64,000 nt of DNA. Source: Salminus brasiliensis. Lineage: Eukaryota > Chordata > Actinopteri > Characiformes > Bryconidae. Position numbers and translations under genes: made by a program. Location of the stretch: contig NC_132894.1 of assembly GCF_030463535.1 (NCBI RefSeq), positions 17,045,933 to 17,109,932 of the forward strand, read 5' to 3'. Of the stretch, positions 49,816-60,424 are shown in pieces. The notes below the pieces were generated by a model. That model ran no database searches. It was not told the DNA's origin and was given only the letters and a program-made list of their open reading frames with translations. The stretch's first letter is position 1. Each line of letters opens with the position of its first letter.

Positions 49816-52800
49816 ATGCAAAGCCTAACATGGACATTTCTTATGGTTCAGTGTTTTGGTGCCATGGCCACACATGTATCACCTGTGCCCTGCGATGACA
49901 AAAGCGTGGACAAACTGGCCCGTCTGGCAATAACTTACATTAATGAGGACAGACAAACAGGATACAAGTTCGCCCTCAACAGGATTTTCAACGTCCATGT
50001 TCATCCTCAGGTAGGTCACCTGGCCAGAGATTTGGACTAATGTTGGACTAATAGAAAACCTTGCAAACAATAACAACACAACGTTCATTCTTGGCGTATT
50101 GGCATATTAATTTATTATCACCTATAACAGAGGTAGAAAGAGCAGCATATGTCCAACATACTCAAAACTGTATTGTTACTTTAGTGAAATACTTTGGTGA
50201 AATAAAGTCCAAGAAAACACTGAATAACGTGGATCTACTGAAGAACTTTTGATGCATAGCCACATCTATCAGCCTAGCTCTTTTTTTTTTTTTAATTCAA
50301 GGCAGTTATAATGCTTTGAAATAAAACACACAAAATCAGCTATTAGTAACAAACAATGCTGTATTTGAACATTCTCTCCGTTTTAATTGAGTACTCCTGC
50401 CTATGTACATGAAACTAATTAGCACCAATGCTTTATCTGTAGTGTTGTAAAATTATTAAGTTAATAGATCAGTCAGTTGATATAGCTGAGAGTTTTCCTT
50501 TGGTCTTACAAAGATACCAAACCTACTGTATACAGTATAGTCCGTGTATTTTGACCTATAGATGTGTTTAACTTGTTTTCGGGTACCAAAAGTATGATCA
50601 GGTTTTTTTTTCCATGTTAGGGTCCAGCTGGGAAGGTCTACTATTTGGACTTGGATGTTCTTGAGACCAAATGTCATGTTCTCAGCCCCAAATCCTGGAA
50701 GCGCTGTGAAATAAGACCTTTCATGGAAACGGTAAGCCTTCTTCATTTTATTGCTTCACTAAATTGATGAAAAATGTATTTTTGATGTCCAGGTAAGACT
50801 GGCTGTTTATTTTGTCACCTTATAAATAGTTTATGAACTGCTTCCAAATAAAAAAACAGATGTTGTGTAGTTCTTACGTGACTATTATCTTGCAGATGAT
50901 TGCTGGTGCAAATGTTTTGCCCCATTGCTTTAAGTAGACTGTTTGCTTAAAACTGACATATTTTTGTGACTGTACTTGATGCATGCATAATAGGAGTTGC
51001 TTGTGTTGTAGCAAATCTCTGGGAATTGCAACACTACTATTTTACACACACCAGACGGATTCTCTTACTTATACAGCTATGACTGCACTCTCGTTCCAGG
51101 TAATGATTTACCAATGGTATATATGTTGTTATATCAGTAGAGATATATTACTAATAAGTAATGACTAATTACTTATTCCCTCCCACCCCTCTTTCTGTCA
51201 GATACCCCAGAAAAGTTACAGAGGACATGTCCAGACTGCCCCCTGCTGTTGTCAGTGGACAATACAATTGCAGTGTCCACTGCTAAGACCACTCTCCACA
51301 AATACAACCATCAGAGCACCCTGCCAGTCAGACTGACTTTAGAAGCTGTTACAAGGGCCTCCCACCAGGTGCTGTTCTAATACTACAGTCTGTATTACTA
51401 TGCCTACAATCATATAAAAAAAATAATAAGACCCCATAAAAATCTTCAAGAGCAAAAAGATTTATTGTTAACAAGATATGGAGAAAATATTACTAAACAT
51501 ATAAAACTGAGAAATGTTACAAATACAAATCATTAGAAAAATGTAATTAATAGAAATGCAGTAAAAAAAAAAAAAAAAAAAAAAGGTAGGACACCGCCAC
51601 ATTTATTACTACTATAAATGCCTACAGTTAATATCTGGAGCTGATTAGATGATTAGAACATAGGGCAGATTTTGAAGGAGCCTGTTTTATTTAATCCTCA
51701 GAAAAGTAGGCTGTGTCTAAAACACAATTGCAGGGAAGTGGGAAGTGCCGGTAACATGTCTGAATTGAATGTTTGTATAAAATTGCTAAAGTACCCTGGC
51801 AGTGTAGATGTACCCTGCCTTGCATATCTCATTATTTCTGGGCTAGCTCAGGCCTGGTGATACTCTCAAGAGATCTTTACAAAAGTTATTTACAGTTGTT
51901 TTCCATTCATATTTTACATCTGATACCAAATTGTCAATTGTTAATAACCACATGTTGTCATTTTTGATTAGTTACACAACCAGCCCCAGCTGTTTTTTTT
52001 TTTTTTTGGCATGTTGGCAACGTCATGACGTGTCGCTGGTGTCTAACTGTGTCTCAAAAGCGTTTCAGTTTTAGGGACCTTCATCATAATGCTGCCTTCC
52101 AAGGTACTGACTCATGAGACAACATAGGCAGCAAGGCATCAGGCAAGCTGCCCTCTGTTTCGAACACGGCCTTTGTTTGATTTGTCCTTGGTTGTTGAAG
52201 TGAAGAGTATCACCATGGCGAGAACCAAAGAGCTCTCAGAAAGAAAGTCTGGGAGTCTGGGAATGGTTTGAAGGCTGTCCTAGCGAGTTTGGACTGTAAG
52301 CTGCATAAAGAAGTCTCCAGCAATCCTAAAATGTCGTCATGGGAACGGAACAGGTAGCTCTTCCCAGGGATGATGTCAAAGCACAAGGCATCTACCATTA
52401 GAAAGAGACTGCACATGTGTGCAAGGAGGAAACCCTTGCTGTCAAAACAACTAAAGTTTGCCAGAGAACACCTAGACAAAGACCAGGACTGCTGAAACAA
52501 TGTGCTTTGCACAAACAAATTTTTAGTTTTGCCCAGAAGTTTTGTTTGACATCAAGGGCTTCCTACTTACATTTACATTTACGCCATTTAGCTGACGCTC
52601 TTAACCAGAGCAACTTACACTCTTATTGGTGTAGCACAGCATAGTCACCCAGACCTGGAATCGAACCCCAGTCTCCCACATGGTGTGGTAGCTTACTGGC
52701 CGGTAGTGGTATCATCTGTTGTGCCACACCAACCACTGCACACCCATACTTGCACACCTCACATCAAAAACCTCCAATGAACCTCCCATAAAGACACCTC

Positions 52801-54853
52801 CCACTTGCTATTTCTGTTCTTCATACACTGTTGAGAATTGTTGTCATTGTCTCTTTGTCAGACTTCCCCAGTTGCAGCCAGTTTTGTTGAGTACACGGTT
52901 CAGGAATGCTCTGTGGCCCCAACACAGGACGTTTTGTGTGTGCCAGCTAATGCAGGGAAAGGGGTGAGTGTCTCCCAAAAGTCATTGCTGCTGCCTAGCC
53001 TGCTATTGCTGGCCAGTGCGTCATTGCTGTATTGTTTAAAGAATGTTCTATGGTCATTATGAACATGAGTAACTTACTCACGTTCATAATGACCATAGAT
53101 GCCTGCTTTAATTCACCTTTTCTTTCAGGCCATAGATGCTTTTATTTATTTACTTACTTGTTTGCTACCATTGCTGGGAGGGTGAAGGCTAGCATGTGAT
53201 TCCTTGGAGTCACATAAAGCAAGTATTAGCATCTTTTCAAAATGTAACATCATCGGACAGCTGAATACGCAGAGAGGAGAGCACGAGGAAAGCACCGGGG
53301 CCCAGGTTCCTGAAAGCCTCTTAGTGTTTTTACAAACTTCTATTACCAGAGAATAGCCCCACCAGTTCCTACAGAAGTCCCTGTAGTTGCTGAGTAATAC
53401 GCATTAGTGTGTAATAGGCCTTGGAGAGTTAAGGGGTTAACTGGTAGAGAGAGTGCACCAATGTGTTGCACACTAGGCCATTTAAGAAGCATCAGTACAA
53501 AGATGCATTGGGAGATCTAACCCAGTTATGTTACATCAGCTAACAAGCGCCCTCACATGGCTTGCATCATGCTAAATGATGGGAAAAGAGGGAGACTGAG
53601 ACTGTAGGACTGGCGTGGCCATGGCATTACAAGGCATCAAGTGGCTAATTTGCTGATGACAAAGCTTAAGTTCATAGAAGCTTCTATTTAATGGCTTTTT
53701 GCAGAGGATATCATACATCATTCATCTCACTGTCATTTTCCCTTGCATGTGTTTCTGTCTAAGGTGATAGTTCTTTTCATTTCAGGCTGTTGGATTTTGT
53801 GTTGGGGCAGTTCTTGGTGCTAACCCTGTTCAGAAAGACGTTAAGGTGTCCTGTGAAATATTTCATCCGCAGGTACAATTAATATCCCTGTTTGTTTGTC
53901 ATTCTGGTTATTCAGTTCAAGCTCTATATATATCTATTCTTTTTTTTGGAAGCAAAAGATTTCATGGCTACACCATTAAAAGGGGGTCTCTTATGAGTAT
54001 GGCGTGGACCAAGTGGACCAAAACTAACAGAGCTACCCTCATAGAATTCCCCCACTTCCACACTCACCTACATCTAAAGCTATATCTATTATCTTTCCTA
54101 TTTTCTAGATTTCACTTTAAATAAGAATGTGCTTTAATACATTTGTGGCAATTTAATCATCTGTGCTCTCAGGATCTGTAGCAAGCTTGGACAAGCTCTA
54201 CAGAAAACCTCAAACGAATTCAAATTGTATTCCGATTCAATGAAAACGCAGATTTGTTAAAGTATGGAAATTTAGAGTGTTCATTTAGATTACTGTCGAT
54301 GTTTTAAAGCTTGTTTCATTTAGCAAGAACAGAAACAGTTGCTATAAAAGAGTACCAATACATGAACAGGTAAATTCACCATGATTGCCAACCAAATTAT
54401 CCATGTACTTCTGTTTCTCTGTAGCGCATTGGGATTTCAGTTGCTGTTGGCATTCCACAGCAAGAAGAAAAGTCTATCACTCGACAGGAACCTCCTTCAG
54501 CTCCAGATGCCCTCAAACCTGCATTTCAAGACATTAGTCCAGGTGGATCTGGGCTGGTAGACCCTGTTCAGCAGCTTATTCCCCATGGCCCCAGACCACA
54601 CCCACCCCGTCCCCATAGTTCTAGCGAATCAAGCGAGTCAGCTGAGGCAGACTGTTCTTCATCAGAAGAGTTTCCAGTCTCTGTTCGCATTGCCAGGCCT
54701 CCACTGGATTTCCGCTATGCAGCTTTGCGCCAGAAGAGACAGGCACCTGCAGTCATCAAACCCCCACACAGCCCCACATTCCAAGCTGTTTTTCCAAGCA
54801 CGCCATCACCTTTCCGCTCATGCCCCGGCGCATCCCGCTACACCACCGTGTAG
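49816..54853 (+). CDS. ahsg: Alpha-2-HS-glycoprotein (fetuin-A)
   Basis: Secreted plasma glycoprotein of the cystatin superfamily; the known family role is inhibiting soft-tissue mineralisation by binding calcium phosphate. Seven coding exons: 49816-50010, 50621-50731, 51012-51099, 51202-51368, 52862-52963, 53786-53872, 54425-54853; phases agree, 392 residues. Signal peptide ~1-19 (MQSLTWTFLMVQCFGAMA), then two cystatin-type domains (about 26-140 and 141-250) with the paired-Cys pattern and family motifs (YKFALNRI, DTPEK..TCPDCPLLL). Exon 7 encodes a Pro-rich tail with an acidic Ser cluster (residues ~315-332), a dibasic RQKR site (352-355) and the C-terminal SCPG motif (382-385), which marks AHSG rather than FETUB. 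Repeats, including a SINE, occupy intron 4. Start chosen because it gives a signal peptide and has A at -3. Confidence 0.88.
51400..52562. other. ahsg intron 4, repeat-bearing
   Basis: The 1.5-kb intron between exons 4 and 5 contains an A-tract at 51564-51584 and, further on, a reversed SINE. A minus-strand frame at 52210-52518 has no recognised features. Confidence 0.5.
52563..52725 (-). mobile_element. tRNA-derived SINE with L2-type tail (reverse copy)
   Basis: Reverse complement of the 47652-47866 SINE: tail ACGCCATTTAGCTGACGCTC first, then the B-box complement GGAATCGAACCCCAGTCTCC and the head GGTGTGGTAGCTTACTGGCC. It ends ~125 bases before ahsg exon 5. Confidence 0.8.
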
Positions 54854-55213
54854 AACGGTTTTGGACATCACAACACAGCCTCAGAAATGTCTAGAGATTC
54901 TACACGGGCAACTCACAGAAGTAGTTACATGATAGTAATGTCAGGGGAAGTAGTGAATTTTACTTTATTTGAAGAAATTGTCTTAAAATTCACACAGAAT
55001 ATAAATGTAATGTCAAGGATGGTCTAGAATCAGTTAACAGACTCACCACAGCAAATGTGTTAACTTTTTAAGGTTTTAAAGCTTGAAGTTCCTTTCCACA
55101 CAATTGCTAATGTGTTCCAGTTCTACAAAGAATTCCTTCTGTCTAAAACTGTTCTGCTCCCTTTTACCCTAAATATAATATCAATAATCGTATAATAATG
55201 TTACAATAATTTA

Positions 55214-55219
55214 AATAAA
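55214..55219 (+). terminator. ahsg: ahsg polyadenylation signal AATAAA
   Basis: First canonical AATAAA after the ahsg stop (361 bases downstream), in an AT-rich 3'UTR. Confidence 0.65.
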
Positions 55220-55369
55220 GGTTCTTAAAGTAACAGTTCCATAGCTTCCTCAAAATTATAGAGGCTCTTTAAAAATGTTTATTTGTAAAGCACAATATGG
55301 TGAAAAATATTCCCTGCTCAACTGAGTGTGTTATCATTTAAATACAGAAATGCAAAATCCATTTTATAT

Positions 55370-56130
55370 ACAGTGCATTGCAAAAATATTCAAAAAGTGA
55401 GATAATTGTAATATTAATTCTGCATTAAAATGACCACACAGATTTTACACAGGGGTGGGAAATCCATGAGTAATGACAAACAACACACTTTTAATGCAAA
55501 GTCAAAATTCAGTATTTGTCAGCAGATTCTAAAAAAATGACTAAGTATTCAACCCGTTCAGATTACTACTTGGTAGAACCACCTTTTGTTGTAGTAACAT
55601 CTTCTGCCAGCCTTGCACACAGTTTAGGAGTAATGTTCGAAGAGAACTTTAGATTCGCAATTGAACTAAGATCTGGGCTTTGACCTTAGCTTAGTTTTTT
55701 CTTAGCTTTATTGTTGTAGCAGACTGAAGCACATTATCTTGCAGTATATTACAGTATTTTGTACTAAGGGAATGCTTTCCCCACAGTATGAGTCTGCCTT
55801 TTCCCTACTTCACATTTGGGATAGTTTGGCATAGATGGCATTTTCAGTCACTTCAGGTGTGATTTCCTGTGTTCTTTCTTAAGTAATGGCTTATTTTGAA
55901 CTAGCCATATACAGAGTTAATGCTGTCATTGACTGTTCCAACAGCCTTAGTCACTGAGCTCTGTAGCTTCTTTAAAGTAATGGTTGGCCTTTCTGTGGCT
56001 TCCTTTATAAGTTTTCTTCTTGCTCTGATGCTGAGGTTTGTGAAAGGCCTTGTCCCAGGTGCTATGCCTGGGTGGTATGATTTAGCAGTGCTCACTGGGA
56101 TATCCAAACAATCCTTTTTTATTTAGGATT
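55370..56130 (-). mobile_element. Tc1-like transposon remnant (5' part of transposase)
   Basis: The left edge has TACAGTGCATTGCAAAAATA, a terminal-repeat form known in fish Tc1-like elements. The minus frame 55901-56107 encodes a decayed DNA-binding segment (TNLSIRARRKLIKEATERPT, then TLKKLQSSV) matching the second helix-turn-helix region of Tc1 transposases (R.ARRKIIREA...P..T). The catalytic part is absent. Confidence 0.65.
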
Positions 56131-56339
56131 AATTTTTTATCTTGTGCATGACTATTACTTCTAAGACTATAATCCACTTCCTTACAATGGTCTTTATTTA
56201 CAGGTTCACAGTCTGTCCAGTATTACTTGAACTACTTGAATTAATGAGGTACAGGCCAATCCAAAGCAAACTGTGTGTTCAATAGGGCAGTATATTTTAC
56301 CTGCATATAGACAGCATGTGTCTACAGCACAAGGGTTTA

Positions 56340-57000
56340 ATACCTATGTATATGGTCAGAAGTTTCCTTACACTCAGCATGGACATGGATGCCATGGTAA
56401 TATTAGACTTTCATTGATTTCTTTAAACTGTTTTTCTGAGGCAGAATAAGTGTCTTCAGTAGAACAAAAAGTGTTTGCATTTTTGTTTAAACAACACATG
56501 GTTGTATTATGAATGCAGAATAAACATGTACATAATGTACACCTAATACTTGGTTAATATTTTGACATTTGACCACTTGTCTTGGGAAAAACATTTTTTT
56601 TTCTTATAAGCACATTTTTTATATTTTAATATTGTCATAGTATTGTCAGTCTGCTTTATCATGCTAAAGTATTCTGATGTAGTCATCCTTTTTTAATATT
56701 TAACCCACTGAAATAACTGTACCAAAAATACCCGATACACTAGCAGCAAAACAGCCTCAAAGCATGATTCTACCACCAATCATGCTTAACAGTTGGTACA
56801 CTGTTTTTGTGGGATCAAATGCATTTACTCCTTTATTCTTTACTCCTTTACTCTTTCAAACAAAGCCCCTGATCATTGTGGCCAAACAGCTTTATTATTG
56901 TCTCATCTGACCATGTGATGTCAGTTTAGAGCAAGGGCTTATATCTAGGATGGCAGGTTCTCAGTCCACTGCGATGTAAAACTTGCTTGACTGTAGACAA
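56340..57000 (-). mobile_element. Second Tc1-like transposon remnant (catalytic part)
   Basis: Begins with a terminal-repeat-like GGTCAGAAGTTTCCTTACAC (56355). The segments GCCTCAAAGCATGATTCTAC and TTGTCTCATCTGACCATG (plus strand) are the reverse of the Tc1 region encoding the G.SIMLWG and WSDE blocks. Many stops; a dead copy. It may be the other end of the 55370 element split by later changes. Confidence 0.6.
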
Positions 57001-57346
57001 TAACACTGGTGTTTCAGCTGCTTCCACTGACCTTCCTTTGTTTTATTTCTATTAGAGATAAGTGTTGTACACTAATTGTGTTCCAAAAGAGTAGAAGAAC
57101 AGTTCATGAATCAAGTTCAATATTGCAATGGCATTCATGTCCACAACAACTATGTCTAACGTCTAAATAAAACTGTATTTATTTATTACTTTATCAATAC
57201 ATTTTGTTAAAACCAACATCATATTACACAGATTCATTTTGTAGGTGAGTCCTTTCAGACGTACAGTACCTTTACAAATACCTTTGTCTACAGTGGTGCT
57301 TATTGCACATTCATAAAAGTCTAAGTATTTTTTATTTGTGTTTAAA

Positions 57347-57537
57347 TCAGCATCCCGTTATGAATGCTAGCAGGGCAGTTTGCCATATCCGCCTCCACAG
57401 TCCTGTGACAAGGTCACTAAACCCAGGATCATTTACACTGACGATTGCATTATCTTCTGACTCTTTTTTCACATCTGTTTGGATAGTACCAGTTGTAGGC
57501 AGATAATGCAATATTTGCTTAAATGAGACTCGAGGTG
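57347..57537 (-). other. Unidentified coding-like terminal block
   Basis: Minus-strand open stretch of 62 codons (TPRVSF... to ...ALLAFITGC-stop), stop at 57347-57349. A possible acceptor (CTCATTTAAG) precedes codon CAA and leaves about 56 codons. The sequence is balanced: charged DVKKESEDNA, then WRRIWQTALLAFITGC, which looks like a short membrane anchor. A minus-strand AATAAA (57331-57336) follows the stop by ~11 bases. I do not recognise it and see no sure upstream exons. It may be the last exon of a small gene, a retrocopy fragment, or chance. Confidence 0.3.
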
Positions 57538-60319
57538 TTTAGGGATTTGGAGTTGAAATTTGACCCTGTTTTTGCTTATCAACAAATTTTAATGTCATGC
57601 GTCAAATGTTTGTGGTAAGTACATGAACATGATGTTTCTCTCTAAATCTGTTGGTTATCTGAGAGTATGTGATTTTGCTGTTAAGCTGGTTTTGTTGGAT
57701 ATGAAGAGCTAATACAGTCAGAATATGATCATTGTTCCTGTGCAATAATCTACCAGCACAGACCTTCAGGGCTCTTAAAATACATACTGAATACTCCAGT
57801 TGTCACTACTTTCAGGACCACCTTCTCTCAAGCATTGGTTGCTTTGATTCACACAATAAGCTCTAATGCCATGCTCTCACACCACTTGCAATTTCTAACA
57901 CATTCAAGTTAATTCATGCTAAAGTTTCTCACAGATGCTGCTCTGGATTTTAACCGATTGCACTCTGGACCAGCAACAGCGGCCTTCTGAGCAGACTAAG
58001 CTGTTCAGGGACAGCTGGTACCTATAGCACCAGCAAACCAATGAGGGACCTATTGCAAACAGAACAGTGTACTCATGTGCATGCTGTCAAATGTCTGGAA
58101 TTTCATGTCAGTGTTTGCTTCTACCTTCTGCCTGTGGATTTTTACAATTACTGTTTAAGTCCCGCCTTCTCACCTCCACTATTGGTCTACATGTAAATAC
58201 GGGGAGCACCCACACTTTTTGTTCCACTTGAAGCACTGTGTAAATGATGATAATAACACTAATAGCTTTTAACACTTTTAACGACATAGCAAATTAAAAT
58301 GGTTCTGTGTTAAACATTGCTGTGTAATGGTACTTATTGATAGCAACAAAATAATAACAGGACTAGAAAATGACATATATGCTGTAGCACATATGTAGTA
58401 GTAGCAGTGCACCCCAATTGCAGTTGTGCACCCCACAACTGAAGGGAAATATTTCTTATTATTCTCTCTGGGTGTACAGTGATGTCTTTGTTTTAGTACT
58501 GAATCTCATGGAAATGTGGGAGTGTAATGTCCTTAACTCAAAGCCAGTATCAGAATACACCATAAGACCCAAATTCCAGATGCAACTGCTCACAAGACGT
58601 TACGTCTGAAGACACGTCTTCACCTGTCCTAGGAAGATTATCGATTTGTATGGATCTCTGTTGTGTATTGTTTCGCATCTTCGCAGGTGTGATGGTTGAG
58701 ACTCTGGATTGATCTCTCACAGAAAAGATTGCTTTCTTATAATTACTTTGTAGTAGTTTCTAGAGTTTAAAGCATAAAGATTATTAAGTATTGTGCCTAC
58801 ACAATACAGTGATAGACCTTTTGGACATGAACATTCCCACTAGTTGATGAATACTGTTAATAACAACAGATTAATCAGCTAAAATGATAAATATCTAATT
58901 TACCACTACGTCTGTCAAAAATGCAGCGAAACTCTGTTTGCATCCTTTTCTACTGGTCATCAACACACCCAGTAGACTGATAGAATAATAAACTTACCGT
59001 CTTGTTTTTCTGACTGGACACTACTTTGTATTACATGTAGTTGTGTTTTTTTAAATGACTGGAGATACATTTTACAAAAATAACAATATATTTAATATCC
59101 TCTTCACATGTTACAACATCTTAATGAAGATCTTAAGATCCTGCCCATCACAGCATTAAATGAAATCCACATTCAAAATAAAACCTGTTATTACAATAGT
59201 GTTACCCGCTTTTCAGTGTATACAAGTTTTGCTTTGAAAAAGAGAGAAGAAATGATTGAGTCGATACAAGTGATGTTTAAATGACAGATGTTTTGAAGAA
59301 AATTGCTATGTCATTACAACTGAAAACCATGCTGTTTGGTAAAGATCTGCTCTGTTGACATAATCTTGGCAAATAGCTATTCGACTGAGGCAAGATTGCC
59401 TTATCTTTCAGCTCTATGGGGAAATCAATAGAGTGAGGAACTTTGTTTCTTTTAACCTTTCTACCCTCTGAATGCCAGCAGGCCCAAAGTTAATGATTCA
59501 TGCTTCTAATTAATCCTGTAACATTTTCAGTACCAAACCAATGCTGTTAAGAATATTATTTTGATCAACATTGAATTTACCTGAAAGTTTCTCAAACTTT
59601 TTTGTTTGTTTGTTGGTTGGTTTGATGATCAGTGCAGCTTGGACAGGAGTGGAAATATTTGGATAACTATAGTTCTTTTTTACAATAGTACTATTAGATT
59701 ATAAGATTAAGTAGTAGTAAGATTTGAATTATTTGGAACATTCCATTTCTTTTTTCTCTTTCCAATCAGTTCCCAGTTCCCATGCATTTTAATGTAACGA
59801 ATACATTTCAGTATAAAGTGAAACTCATCTCATTTGGTTTTGTGTGAGGACTAGTGCGGGTGACTGCTCAATGCACCACACAGCACAAAGCAAAGAAAAA
59901 ATTCATTTATTTGTTAAAACTTAAACTTTTTGCTTTTCTATGCTTGAGCATATTTAAATGTTGATGAATGTTAACTTATTTGAATCCAAACTGTGCTTAA
60001 ATTGACTAGGATTTTACATACTACCTATATATACCTACATTTAAGTACTGTCTTGCCTTTTTCCCAACCTTTGACCCTGAAGATTAATTAGGGCAACGTG
60101 TTATTAACTCAAACCTCAAATGACATTTAGAAGAAACACACTTTTTAATCTAGATATATATAGTGCATTAGTGTAGAAATCCTTTGAAATATGTGCTATT
60201 AATATTTTACCAAAACATTTGTTGACTATAGTGCACACCAGGACAACATTTCTCTGCTCCAATGGTCTGTCTGTCCTCCATGCCCTCGATTCCATTGACT
60301 TTGGCAACAATCATAAAAC
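57538..60319. other. ahsg-hrg interval, no further gene confirmed
   Basis: About 2.8 kb of AT-rich DNA. Short minus-strand open stretches at ~57795-57895 and 57935-58085 lack starts and clear splice pairs. No RNA gene or further repeat family was identified. Confidence 0.45.
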
Positions 60320-60355
60320 TGTTTACTTTAGTCTGTTTCACTCTGTTCTATAAAT
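60320..60355 (+). promoter_or_regulatory. hrg: TATA box and FOXA-type site upstream of hrg
   Basis: TATAAAT at 60349-60355 lies 70 bases before the start codon, and TGTTTAC (60320-60326), the forkhead/FOXA core, lies 23 bases further upstream. This fits a liver-expressed plasma protein promoter with transcription starting near 60380. Inference from motif and spacing only. Confidence 0.45.
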
Positions 60356-60424
60356 GTCCAGGATTGGGCTCACCCTGGATCAGTCTTATTCATGGTACTG
60401 AATGTACCCTAAACTCCACTTGCT

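Noticed and set aside
55901-56126. Plus-strand hydrophobic 68-codon frame as a small membrane protein
   Set aside because: It is the antisense of a Tc1-like transposase DNA-binding segment on the minus strand.
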